Below are positions 23,957 through 31,927 of a stretch of DNA of 33,071 nucleotides, one piece after another. A model generated the notes under the pieces. It did not search any database. It had not been told where the DNA came from and saw only the letters and a program-made list of their open reading frames with translations. A program made the translations under genes and the position numbers. Source of the stretch: Formosa sp. Hel1_33_131 (GTDB taxonomy: Bacteria; Bacteroidota; Bacteroidia; Flavobacteriales; Flavobacteriaceae). The stretch spans positions 1 to 33,071 of the forward strand of contig CATEFX010000058.1 of assembly GCA_949499105.1 (NCBI GenBank). The letters run 5' to 3'. Within the stretch, counting starts at the first letter, position 1, and each line of letters starts with the position of its first letter.

Positions 23957-24400
23957 TTAAAAATCGCGTTTCACAAATCCATTGGTATAAACGGATTCTA
24001 TATAACCCCCTTCTTGAAGTAAGATAAATACGAGGTAGCAAATTAGAAAAATAACGGTCCACGCAACGAGCCTTCTTAATGATTTTGTTTCATCGCGCAT
24101 GTGCATAAAGTCCCAAGTGATATAATAGGCTTTCACAATGGTAAGCACTATAAATATTAAATTGAGGCTTTTCATGTATATGAATCCCGAAAATAGAATG
24201 TTCCCTAACAGTGCGCCGAATTCGCCCTCAAAAGGCGTCATTGCAGGTGTCATTAGAGACGCTGGCTTGTAAATTCCTAGCACTACTTCAACGAGTGTGA
24301 TAATAGAAAGTAACAAAAGGACTCCCCAAATTTTTTGAGTATTGGACTTAAATTTGATTAAGCCTCTAAAAATTTCTAATTTATGTGCGTGTTCTGCCAT
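23957..24400 (-). CDS. cytochrome c oxidase subunit IV family protein
   Basis: 147 residues with three membrane helices (about residues 22-41, 68-90 and 108-129), the COX4/CtaF-like pattern found in bacterial caa3- and quinol-type oxidases. Loops are short and the N-terminus MAEHAHKLEIFRGLI is cytoplasmic. It begins 18 bp after the larger subunit III gene and closes the structural part of the cluster, followed by a strong terminator. Subunits I and II are not in this window and must be encoded elsewhere. Confidence 0.87.
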   Translation of the reverse strand: MAEHAHKLEIFRGLIKFKSNTQKIWGVLLLLSIITLVEVVLGIYKPASLMTPAMTPFEGEFGALLGNILFSGFIYMKSLNLIFIVLTIVKAYYITWDFMHMRDETKSLRRLVAWTVIFLICYLVFILLQEGGYIESVYTNGFVKRDF

Positions 24401-24418
24401 TTTAAAAAATATATGCGG

Positions 24419-25420
24419 TTAAACTAAGTAGAAGAAAGTAAATACAAATACCCAAACTAAATCTACAAAGTGCCAGTAAAGACCAACTTTTTCTACCATT
24501 TCGTAGTTTTTACGACGTTCGTACGTCCCAATAATTACATTAAAAAAGATAATAATATTGATGATAACTCCTGAAAATACGTGAAATCCGTGGAATCCAG
24601 TAATAAAGAAAAAGAAATCTGCAAATAGAGGAGTCCCGTATTCATTGACTTCCAAATTAGCGCCTTTAACATAACGTCTTCCGTTGTTCTTAACTTGTTT
24701 CAACGATGCTTCCCTTGATAGAACCGTTTTCTCTCCTTCTTCGTTGATTGTTTGTGTTCTGACCAAAATATCAGGATGGGATTCTAGGCCATGAAATACA
24801 TCGATCACAGAAAATGCAGGCAAAGCGCCTTCCCCAACAAACCAAATACCGTTTTTAGTTTCGTGTTGTGTACGATCTGTATGAGAGGCCGTTGCAAACT
24901 CCTCGACTGCGACTCGCTTAAATACAGCCTCTCCGTCAATTGTTTTATACGCTCCAAACTGTAAGATGTTACCCCCTTTGGTTTGCACTGCGCCATAATC
25001 GCCTTGGATAAATGTTGCCCACTCCCATGCTTGAGACCCTACAAAAATAGCACCTCCGATAATCGTAAAGAACATGTACCAAATGACTTTGTTTTTTTTC
25101 ATTTCATGTCCGGCATCTACGGCCAATACCATAGTTACGGATGACATAATTAGAACAAAGGTCATAAAGGCCACGTAAATCATTGGAAGTTCTTGTCCAT
25201 GTAAAAATGGAACGTGTGTAAAGACTTCATCGGCAATGGGCCAATAGTCGATAAACTTAAATCTTGAAAATCCGTAGGCGGCTAAAAAGCCTGAAAAGGT
25301 TAATGCATCGGACACGATGAAAAACCACATCATCATTTTTCCGTAACTTGATTTAAGAGGTTGATTCCCTCCGCCCCAAGCTTTTCCTTCTGTTCCGGTG
25401 CTAACTACTGTAGAATCCAT
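24419..25420 (-). CDS. cytochrome c oxidase subunit III with long internal insertion
   Basis: 333 residues, while simple bacterial subunits III have about 190-210. Helices resembling the family occupy residues 28-52, 78-101, 111-132, 266-290 and 311-333, with the heme-copper subunit III marks TGFHGFHVFSG (274-284) and YWHFVDLVWVFVFTFFYLV at the end. Between helices, residues about 141-263 form a hydrophilic insertion without membrane segments that should lie outside the bilayer. I recall similar long forms in other Flavobacteriaceae, so it is a lineage trait and not damage. A TATTTTTG box at 25449-25456 may be an internal promoter. Confidence 0.88.
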   Translation of the reverse strand: MDSTVVSTGTEGKAWGGGNQPLKSSYGKMMMWFFIVSDALTFSGFLAAYGFSRFKFIDYWPIADEVFTHVPFLHGQELPMIYVAFMTFVLIMSSVTMVLAVDAGHEMKKNKVIWYMFFTIIGGAIFVGSQAWEWATFIQGDYGAVQTKGGNILQFGAYKTIDGEAVFKRVAVEEFATASHTDRTQHETKNGIWFVGEGALPAFSVIDVFHGLESHPDILVRTQTINEEGEKTVLSREASLKQVKNNGRRYVKGANLEVNEYGTPLFADFFFFITGFHGFHVFSGVIINIIIFFNVIIGTYERRKNYEMVEKVGLYWHFVDLVWVFVFTFFYLV

Positions 25421-25466
25421 AACTGCGATTTATTTTTTTTGAGTTGTGCAAAAATAAGAATTTTAT

Positions 25467-26048
25467 TTAGTTAAAGAAATATAAAAAGAAAAAGAGATAT
25501 ATCCATAAAATATCTACAAAATGCCAGAAGCTAGAGGCTAGGTCAAATCCGAGTCTGTCTTCTGCTGAATATTTCTTATTTAATTGATTAACAATGACCA
25601 CTATTAAACAGACAATACCTGCCAACACATGCAGGATATGGACCACTGCAATAATGTATATATAGGACATTGTAATGTTGCTTGTTGGTCCTGTAAAATT
25701 ATACCCTGAATCTATGATTTGATTAAAGCCCTGAATCTGAGAATAAATAAACACGATTCCAAGAACTAGGGCTCCAATTAAAAGAGACGTCGTCGTCGTG
25801 GCTTGATTCTTTTTTAGGGTTTGCTTTGCCGCATATAAAAAAACACTACTCAAAAAAATAATTAAAGTACTGTAAATAAATGCGTTTGGAAGCACAAATC
25901 CGACCAGCCAATCTTCCCTTGAGCTACTGACAATAAATGCACTTGTAAGTCCTGCAAAAGACATGATTAAGGAAATAATCCCAAACCATAACATCATTTT
26001 TTTGGCACGTTTTTGTTTTTCTTGGGGTGTCCCTTGAGTTAAATCCAT
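25467..26048 (-). CDS. heme-copper oxidase subunit III, short form
   Basis: 193 residues with five membrane helices, close to the usual minimal subunit III. Typical features are SREDWLVGFVLPNAFIYST near residue 50, VVHILHVLAGIVCL (about 135-148), and SSFWHFVDILWIYLFFFLYF at the C-terminus. It overlaps the heme O synthase gene by 10 bp and is followed 46 bp later by the second, longer subunit III. Two tandem subunit III genes are typical for Flavobacteriia oxidase loci; the division of labour between them is not clear. Confidence 0.9.
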   Translation of the reverse strand: MDLTQGTPQEKQKRAKKMMLWFGIISLIMSFAGLTSAFIVSSSREDWLVGFVLPNAFIYSTLIIFLSSVFLYAAKQTLKKNQATTTTSLLIGALVLGIVFIYSQIQGFNQIIDSGYNFTGPTSNITMSYIYIIAVVHILHVLAGIVCLIVVIVNQLNKKYSAEDRLGFDLASSFWHFVDILWIYLFFFLYFFN

Positions 26049-26944
26049 AGTCTGATAAATTTATCTGAAATGTAAATAATTTGAATTAAAGTAATATACA
26101 CAACACTCGCCAACATCAGTTGACGTGCTGCTTTATCGGTTTGATTTTTAAAAAGTTGAAACCCATAATACAAAAACCAGAGGCCACAAGCGAACACCAA
26201 AAGTGTGGCAACAATGGATAATTGAAGTTGCCCTGTAAAACCAAATACGGGTATGATAGATATAAGAATGGTCCAGACAATGTAAATGATCGCCTGGAGT
26301 GCGGTGCCTTTGTCGCGTTTTCCTGTTGGCAGCATATTAAATCCCGCTTTCTGATAGTCCTCATGTAAAAACCAACCAATGGCCCAAAAGTGCGGGAATT
26401 GCCAAAAAAATTGCAACATAAATAAAACGCCCGGTTCAATTCCAAACTTTCCTGTCGCCGCAACCCATCCTAACATAAAAGGAATGGCCCCAGGGATGGC
26501 TCCAACAAACACTGAAAGTGGTGTTTTTGTTTTTAAGGGCGTATAGGCACTCGTGTAAAGACAGATGGAAATAGCGCCAAACATAGCCGTACGCTCGTTG
26601 ATACTGTATAAAATAGACAGCCCAGCAACGGTTAATACAATCGCTAATACAAAGGCATAATTCACGGACATTCGACCTGCAGGAATGGGTCGGTTTTTGG
26701 TGCGATCCATGAGTGCGTCTAAATCGCGTTCTATAATTTGGTTAAACACATTGGAAGCTCCAACCATAAAATAGCCGCCAATTGCTAAAAGAAGTAAGGT
26801 TGGGAAATGGATGGTTTCTGCCGCTAATAAATACCCCGCTACAGATGAAAAAACGACGCTTATAGATAAGCCCATTTTAGTCACCGCTTTAAAATCGGAA
26901 AGAAATGCGCTTGCTGTAATTGATGTGTATGTAGTATTCGACAT
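26039..26944 (-). CDS. cyoE: protoheme IX farnesyltransferase (heme O synthase)
   Basis: Adds a farnesyl group to heme B to make heme O, the first step to heme A for the oxidase. It is a UbiA-type prenyltransferase of 301 residues with about nine helices. The aspartate-rich motif is NVFNQIIERDLDALMDRTKNR region (about 65-84; key residues N, D and D, R), and the second is LHEDYQKAGFNMLP near 193. The gene leads the oxidase cluster, with a textbook promoter 30 bp upstream. Some annotations call this ctaB. Confidence 0.95.
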   Translation of the reverse strand: MSNTTYTSITASAFLSDFKAVTKMGLSISVVFSSVAGYLLAAETIHFPTLLLLAIGGYFMVGASNVFNQIIERDLDALMDRTKNRPIPAGRMSVNYAFVLAIVLTVAGLSILYSINERTAMFGAISICLYTSAYTPLKTKTPLSVFVGAIPGAIPFMLGWVAATGKFGIEPGVLFMLQFFWQFPHFWAIGWFLHEDYQKAGFNMLPTGKRDKGTALQAIIYIVWTILISIIPVFGFTGQLQLSIVATLLVFACGLWFLYYGFQLFKNQTDKAARQLMLASVVYITLIQIIYISDKFIRLWI

Positions 26945-26973
26945 AAAGGTGAAATTTCTTCACATTTGAACTG

Positions 26974-27003
26974 CAAAGATACTTCTAAAATCTATTTTGG
27001 CAA
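26974..27003 (-). promoter_or_regulatory. promoter of the cytochrome oxidase cluster
   Basis: On the minus strand TTG (27003-27001) is followed after 19 bp by TATCTTTG (26981-26974), an exact TAnnTTTG. The predicted transcription start gives a leader of about 23 nt before the cyoE ATG at 26944. Confidence 0.65.
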
Positions 27004-27051
27004 TGTAAATTTTAGAAATAAACACCCCTTTTTGAACCCTTATTTATTTAC

Positions 27052-29667
27052 TTACAAAATAAATCGGTAGGTGGCTTTAACTAGGAAAATATTTTGTGGA
27101 CGCTGATCTAAAACTCCAGCTTCAAAGCCTTCAAATAATCCGTTTGATGTTGAAACATCTCCTGTAACTCCCTGTGACCAGACCAAAAATAATTCGGATC
27201 CAGGAATGTATTCCCATCGCAACACTAAATTGGAATTAAATTGAACGTATGAAAAATCTGGATTTTCAAAACGATAATCAATCGTACCGTCTTTATTATA
27301 ATCAACCTCATAGTCGTCGTTGTTCAAGCTAATCTGATCGGGGTCATACAACTGAAAACGATCGTTTAAATGATCCGCATCCGCATTGGTCACGTATTTA
27401 AAATCGCCATAACGCCCCCTAGAAATAAAAGGTTGTCCATAGTATTGAATCGATAAATTAGGGTTAATCGTATAGTCTATTCGAATCGATGCCGACAGGG
27501 TTTGGTTGTCTATCGTCCCTAATACATATTGAGTGCTTTTATCTGGTTGTGATACATATTGTGTTTTGCTTTTTGACAGACTATATTCTGGAGCAAAAGA
27601 AATATTGAGTGCATTGGTTGGCTGGTAATTTAGCTCGGACTCAAATTTTAATAACGAAAAATTATCTTCTTTGGCACGTGAATTAATCAGTCCAATTACC
27701 CCCTGTAATTTTTTACGCCGATCGGTTCCCACAAAAAAATATTGAAAATTTTCTTCCGAAAAACGCCATCGTGGGCCACCTCTTAAAACACTATTCGAGT
27801 AAATACGAGGTTTGTGGGCCGCTCCAAATTCAATCCCCCAATTGTTGGTAAAACTAATGTCTCCTTTTAACTCATATTGTATCCGATTGTAATTGCCTTC
27901 GAAATCGAAGGCTGTAAACTGATTAAAATTTAGACTAATGTTACGAGAAATTCCGACAGGTTTTCCCGTTCTATACTTCAAATTCAGATATTGAATCATC
28001 TCATCTGCACTTCTCAAAAACCCAATATCATTTAACTCTAATTCTGGAGAGACCCACTTAAATCCTCCGTTATAGTTCCAATGCTGTCCGCCCGTTTTCC
28101 CAACAGCAAAGAGCCCTCCGGTCCCTGTTAGAGAGGTTCGGTTCGGGTCTACTTCTAGATGACTTGCATCCTCTCTATTAAATAAATGCGTTAAATTTTC
28201 TTGTGTGATTGTGATCGCTTCTTTACTCCCTTTCACATGGCTCATGACCACGTTCGCTTCCATATAATAGGCTCTATTTTTCCATTGATGTTTAAAATCT
28301 ACCCCCCCAGAATAGGCTGAGGTTCTTAATTCAGATACTTCGGGTGTGAGACGTCGATTCGTGGCGGTAAACATTCCGCCTAAAAACGTGTTTTTTTCAT
28401 TTAAATCTTTTTGAACACGACCGACCAAGTAGTTGGTAAATGGCTCAGCTAGACTTTTAGAAGTTTCTCCAGCGTCGCTAATATCTGCATATTCTTTCGA
28501 AGTCATGCTTTCTAAAAGACCTATAGACCAGCCATTTTTAGTTTTACCACTAAATTTTGCAGCTCCTAAAATGGTGGTGTTTTGAGGTTGGTCTAAAAAA
28601 GACCCCTCTGAACTGTCTGGAGTGACTTGCGGGGTTCTTCCAATCCGTCGAGAGAAAAACAAATTGTTTCGGTTACCCGCAAATTGATAGTCAAAAATAT
28701 TTTTATTTTCCACAAAAAATGGACGTTGGTCTCTGTTAAATATTTCAAAACCATCTAGGTTGATTGCGGCAGGGTCTGCTTCGACTTGTCCAAAATCGGG
28801 GTTGATAGTGACGTCGAGCGTCAAATCATTTGTAATGCCAATCTTGGCGTCTAGTCCCGCGTTCATGTTAAAATCATTACCATCCTCATAAGGGTTCCCC
28901 GTTTCTGGTTCGTAACGATCTAATAAGGCGACTGTAAAGGGTTGGATTTCAATTTGTTTTTGAGGTTTTATGTTTTTAAGTCCGTGCAATTCTCCGGCTT
29001 CACTTACCCATCCAGCAGACTCCAAAGGGATTCTATTCCAAGCTGAACGTTCATTTTTCCTGAAATAATTTCGAACCACATTGAATCCCCAAACTTGGTT
29101 CTGGTCATTGCTAAATCGCAATTGACTTAAGGGAATCCTCATTTCGGCACTCCAGCCGTCGGCATCAATGAGCGCTTTGGTACTCCATATAGGATTCCAA
29201 CTTTCATCGATATCATCTCCATTATCCGTGATAAACTCATCGCCTCGAACCCCGGCTGCAGTAACTGTAAACAAGAAAGCTGTTCTTAGGTCATGATAAC
29301 TATCAATAAGGACATTAATTCGATCGCCTACAAATCCATCACGCCTAGAAAGTCGTTTTGTGATGGTTTCTGGTTCCGGATCGAGCGCTTTTAAGGCAAT
29401 ATAAAGATATTTTTGATCGTAAAGTACCTTAAATTGAGTTTGAACTGAAGCCGCCGTGTTTTCATCAGGTTCAACCTCGATAAAATCACTTCCCCATTCA
29501 ACAGACTTCCAGGCAGAATCATTGAGGTTTCCGTCAATCACGAGAGTGGAAGACGGATTAATTTCAAAAGTATTATATTTCTTTGAAGCGGTATCCGGAA
29601 GTTGTTGAGCTATCAGATTAAATGAAGAAATAAATAAAAGGAAATAGAAAGATTTGAAAGGCTGCAT
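27052..29667 (-). CDS. DUF5916 outer-membrane protein with CBM9-like domain
   Basis: About 871 residues from the ATG at 29667, chosen because it starts a signal peptide (MQPFKSFYFLLFISSFNLIA). The 53 residues upstream are a low-complexity Phe/Asn-rich read-through of the promoter region. An N-terminal carbohydrate-binding-family-9-like domain (VIDGNLNDSAWKSVEW, about 34-49, through about 210) is followed by a long beta-barrel-like region with the DUF5916 mark TLDVTINPDFGQVEADPAAI near 277-296. The protein ends in a Phe-containing strand (ATYRFIL), as outer-membrane barrels do. DUF5916 proteins are often annotated as hydrolases by the CBM9 match, but no enzyme activity is evident. Confidence 0.87.
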   Translation of the reverse strand: MQPFKSFYFLLFISSFNLIAQQLPDTASKKYNTFEINPSSTLVIDGNLNDSAWKSVEWGSDFIEVEPDENTAASVQTQFKVLYDQKYLYIALKALDPEPETITKRLSRRDGFVGDRINVLIDSYHDLRTAFLFTVTAAGVRGDEFITDNGDDIDESWNPIWSTKALIDADGWSAEMRIPLSQLRFSNDQNQVWGFNVVRNYFRKNERSAWNRIPLESAGWVSEAGELHGLKNIKPQKQIEIQPFTVALLDRYEPETGNPYEDGNDFNMNAGLDAKIGITNDLTLDVTINPDFGQVEADPAAINLDGFEIFNRDQRPFFVENKNIFDYQFAGNRNNLFFSRRIGRTPQVTPDSSEGSFLDQPQNTTILGAAKFSGKTKNGWSIGLLESMTSKEYADISDAGETSKSLAEPFTNYLVGRVQKDLNEKNTFLGGMFTATNRRLTPEVSELRTSAYSGGVDFKHQWKNRAYYMEANVVMSHVKGSKEAITITQENLTHLFNREDASHLEVDPNRTSLTGTGGLFAVGKTGGQHWNYNGGFKWVSPELELNDIGFLRSADEMIQYLNLKYRTGKPVGISRNISLNFNQFTAFDFEGNYNRIQYELKGDISFTNNWGIEFGAAHKPRIYSNSVLRGGPRWRFSEENFQYFFVGTDRRKKLQGVIGLINSRAKEDNFSLLKFESELNYQPTNALNISFAPEYSLSKSKTQYVSQPDKSTQYVLGTIDNQTLSASIRIDYTINPNLSIQYYGQPFISRGRYGDFKYVTNADADHLNDRFQLYDPDQISLNNDDYEVDYNKDGTIDYRFENPDFSYVQFNSNLVLRWEYIPGSELFLVWSQGVTGDVSTSNGLFEGFEAGVLDQRPQNIFLVKATYRFIL

Positions 29668-29695
29668 TGTGTGGAATTTAGGATAGCTGGGTCTA

Positions 29696-29724
29696 CAAAT
29701 ATTAAAAATGTAATTTATAAACAA
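29696..29724 (-). promoter_or_regulatory. candidate promoter of the DUF5916 gene
   Basis: On the minus strand TTG (29724-29722) is followed after 17 bp by TAATATTTG (29704-29696). This is a near match to TAnnTTTG with one extra base. It lies 29 bp upstream of the chosen ATG. Confidence 0.35.
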
Positions 29725-29835
29725 CCGAAAAAAATTGTTAAAATTTACACATACCGACTTGAACAAAGAACTTATCATCTTAAATTGGAGGGCAAAATAC
29801 TTAAGAATCAAACTAAAAATAAACACAAAATAGAT

Positions 29836-29867
29836 TTTGTTAATAACAATTTATAATTGTAGATTTG
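29836..29867 (+). promoter_or_regulatory. promoter of rplM-rpsI
   Basis: TTTG (29836-29839), 20-bp spacer, TAGATTTG (29860-29867): a full consensus match. The expected transcript starts near 29874 and carries a leader of about 43 nt before the GTG start of rplM. Confidence 0.7.
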
Positions 29868-29916
29868 CAAACTCTTTTTTAAGGGAGGAATGTTTAATAA
29901 GTAAAAACTAATTAGT

Positions 29917-30372
29917 GTGGATACATTAAGTTACAAAACAATTTCAGCCAACAAAGCTACTGTAAATAAGGAGTGGGTTTTGATAGATGCTGAAGGACAA
30001 ACGTTAGGGCGTTTAGCTTCTAGAGTCGCAATACTTTTAAGAGGTAAGCACAAACCTAACTTTACGCCACACGTTGATTGTGGAGATAACGTTATTGTTA
30101 TCAATTCAGAGAAAATCAAATTATCTGGAAATAAATGGAATGACAAATCTTACATTCGTCATACAGGCTATCCAGGTGGACAAAGATCACTAACTGCAAC
30201 AGAATTATTTTCTAAAGATCCTGCAAGGTTAGTTGAAAAATCAGTAAAAGGAATGCTCCCTAAGAACAAATTAGGTGCTGCTTTATTCCGTAATCTAAAC
30301 GTTGTTGTTGGTGCTGCGCATACTCACGAAGCTCAAAAACCAAAAACAATGCAATTAAACGAAATTAACTAA
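29917..30372 (+). CDS. rplM: 50S ribosomal protein L13
   Basis: A large-subunit protein of 151 residues needed early in 50S assembly. The start is GTG at 29917, giving [16 protein letters not shown], the standard flavobacterial N-terminus. Core L13 motifs are [12 protein letters not shown] (24-35), [19 protein letters not shown] (56-74) and HTGYPGG (81-87). The C-terminal MLPKNKLG and AHTHEAQKP are present. It overlaps rpsI by one base (TAATG), a coupled pair as in most bacteria. Confidence 0.97.
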   Translation: MDTLSYKTISANKATVNKEWVLIDAEGQTLGRLASRVAILLRGKHKPNFTPHVDCGDNVIVINSEKIKLSGNKWNDKSYIRHTGYPGGQRSLTATELFSKDPARLVEKSVKGMLPKNKLGAALFRNLNVVVGAAHTHEAQKPKTMQLNEIN

Positions 30373-30758
30373 TGGAAGTTATTCACAAAATTGGTCGTAG
30401 AAAAACGGCTGTTGCACGTATTTATTTATCTCCAGGAAAAGGAAAAATAACCGTGAACAAAAAAGATGTTAATGACTACTTCCCATCTGCAACTTTACAA
30501 TACAAAGTAAACCAACCGTTAGCATTGACTGACAACGAGGGTGCTTTTGATGTAAAAGTAAATGTATTTGGTGGTGGTATTACAGGTCAAGCAGAAGCAA
30601 TTCGTTTAGCTTTGTCTCGCGCCATGTGCGAATTAGATGAAGAAAACAGAGGAGTTCTGAAACCAGAAGGCTTATTAACAAGAGATCCAAGAATGGTGGA
30701 GCGTAAAAAATTCGGACAGAAGAAAGCGCGTAAGAAATTCCAATTCTCTAAACGTTAA
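30372..30758 (+). CDS. rpsI: 30S ribosomal protein S9
   Basis: A small-subunit protein of 128 residues whose C-terminal Lys/Arg tail reaches the P-site tRNA. It begins [20 protein letters not shown], has [19 protein letters not shown] (about 74-92), and ends [11 protein letters not shown] with the universally conserved K-R end. The start codon overlaps the rplM stop. No terminator is visible after it; the following 136 bp hold a structured leader of rpsB. Confidence 0.97.
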   Translation: MEVIHKIGRRKTAVARIYLSPGKGKITVNKKDVNDYFPSATLQYKVNQPLALTDNEGAFDVKVNVFGGGITGQAEAIRLALSRAMCELDEENRGVLKPEGLLTRDPRMVERKKFGQKKARKKFQFSKR

Positions 30759-30785
30759 TATTTTAAATTTAAACCAGTTATTGTT

Positions 30786-30828
30786 GTCTATGGTGGGCCA
30801 ACTACCAAGACTTAGTTTAGCATCTAAA
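30786..30828 (+). promoter_or_regulatory. structured rpsB leader (two hairpins)
   Basis: Hairpin 1: GTCT, bulged A, TGGT (30786-30794) pairs with ACCA, AGAC (30804-30811) around a GGGCCAACT loop. Hairpin 2: TTTAG-CAT-CTAAA at 30816-30828. Neither is followed by a T run, so they look like a leader structure and not a terminator. In other bacteria S2 represses its own rpsB-tsf message; whether this element does so is unknown. Confidence 0.5.
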
Positions 30829-30894
30829 TGATTAAGGCCTAAAATAAAAGTCACTTGATCATTGCTAATTCAACAGAACGTAAACTATTACAAA

Positions 30895-31839
30895 ATGGCA
30901 TTAGTAGAAGTAAAAGAATTATTAGATAGCGGTGTACACTTCGGTCACCTAACTAGAAAATGGGATCCAAACATGGCTCCTTACATTTATATGGAGCGTA
31001 ATGGTATTCATATCATTAACCTATATAAAACAGCTGCAAAACTTGAAGAAGCTTCTGAAGCTTTAGCAAAAATAGCAGTCTCAGGTCGTAAAATTTTATT
31101 TGTTGCGACTAAAAAACAAGCTAAAGACATCGTCTCTGAAAAAGCAGGAAACGTCAACATGCCATACATTACTGAAAGATGGCCTGGCGGAATGTTAACT
31201 AACTTTGTAACGATCCGTAAAGCCGTTAAAAAAATGGCAACGATTGATCGTATGAAAAAAGACGGTACGTTTTTAACGCTTTCTAAAAAAGAACGTTTAC
31301 AAGTAGATCGTTTACGCGCTAAGTTAGAGAAAAATTTAGGTTCAATTTCTGATATGACACGTCTTCCAGGTGCCTTGTTTGTTATTGATATCAAACGTGA
31401 ACACATCGCGATTAAAGAAGCACAAAAATTAAACATTCCAATCTTTGCAATGGTAGATACAAACTCAGATCCACGACAAGTGGATTATGTGATCCCTGCA
31501 AATGATGATGCTTCGAAATCAATCGAAAAAATCCTTACCAATGTAACTGATGCAATTGCTGAAGGTTTAGCGGCAAGGAAAGCTGAAAAAGATAGCCAAG
31601 ATGCTGCAAAAGCATCGGAAGCTTCTAAAGAAGCAAAAGCTGAAGCAACAGAAGCAAAAGCTGAAGCAACAGAAGCAAAAGCTGAAGCAACAGAAGCAAA
31701 AGTAGAAACAAAAGAAGCGCCTAAAGCAAAAAAAGCAGCGGCTCCTAAAGCAGTCAAAGCTAAAAAAGAAGCGAAGGTAGCTGAAGCACCAGTTGTTGAA
31801 GCACCAGTTGTTGAAGCTACAAAGGAAGAAAAAGAATAA
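30895..31839 (+). CDS. rpsB: 30S ribosomal protein S2 with long C-terminal tail
   Basis: The protein has about 314 residues from the ATG at 30895; the upstream start would add an unlikely 11-residue leader. It begins MALVEVKELLDSGVHFGHLT, has RKWDPNMAPYIYMERNGIHI (21-40), and shows the usual S2 core to about residue 235. The last 75 or so residues are Ala, Lys, Glu and Val only, with a perfect 21-bp DNA repeat, a tail known in various lengths in Bacteroidota. It precedes tsf by 88 bp with a terminator between them, as in the classic rpsB-tsf operon. Confidence 0.96.
   Translation: MALVEVKELLDSGVHFGHLTRKWDPNMAPYIYMERNGIHIINLYKTAAKLEEASEALAKIAVSGRKILFVATKKQAKDIVSEKAGNVNMPYITERWPGGMLTNFVTIRKAVKKMATIDRMKKDGTFLTLSKKERLQVDRLRAKLEKNLGSISDMTRLPGALFVIDIKREHIAIKEAQKLNIPIFAMVDTNSDPRQVDYVIPANDDASKSIEKILTNVTDAIAEGLAARKAEKDSQDAAKASEASKEAKAEATEAKAEATEAKAEATEAKVETKEAPKAKKAAAPKAVKAKKEAKVAEAPVVEAPVVEATKEEKE
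31630..31710 (+). repeat. 21-bp tandem repeat in the S2 tail
   Basis: Three identical 21-bp units (31630-31650, 31651-31671, 31672-31692) and a fourth partial, diverged one to 31710. Each unit encodes EAKAEAT. A separate 15-bp repeat (31783-31797 and 31798-31812) encodes EAPVV twice. Units are a multiple of three, so copy number can change without a frameshift. Confidence 0.9.
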
Positions 31840-31869
31840 CAAATCAATTATAAGTAATTAAGCAATAAT

Positions 31870-31914
31870 AAAGTCGTTAAGTTCTTCTCACGGAAAATTT
31901 TAACGACTTTTTTT
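31870..31914 (+). terminator. intrinsic terminator/attenuator between rpsB and tsf
   Basis: AAAGTCGTTAA (31870-31880) and TTAACGACTTT (31900-31910) form a perfect 11-bp stem with a 19-nt loop, followed by seven T (31908-31914). It ends 13 bp before the tsf ATG. Confidence 0.75.
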
Positions 31915-31927
31915 AAACTATTAAATC

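Noticed and set aside
27042-27064. Perfect ATTTATTT / AAATAAAT hairpin at the end of the DUF5916 gene
   Set aside because: The stem is only A-T pairs and contains the stop codon, with no T run after it on the minus strand; too weak to call a terminator.
29668-29826. Upstream extension of the DUF5916 frame by 53 codons
   Set aside because: It reads through the promoter region, is low-complexity, and would bury the clear signal peptide that starts at 29667.
31630-31710. Tandem repeats as a possible CRISPR array
   Set aside because: The units are head to tail without spacers, in frame in rpsB, and no cas gene is near.
31485-31847. Long minus-strand open frames opposite the S2 tail
   Set aside because: They are the reverse reading of the Ala/Lys/Glu repeat codons and give only low-complexity Ala/Ser or Phe/Cys strings.
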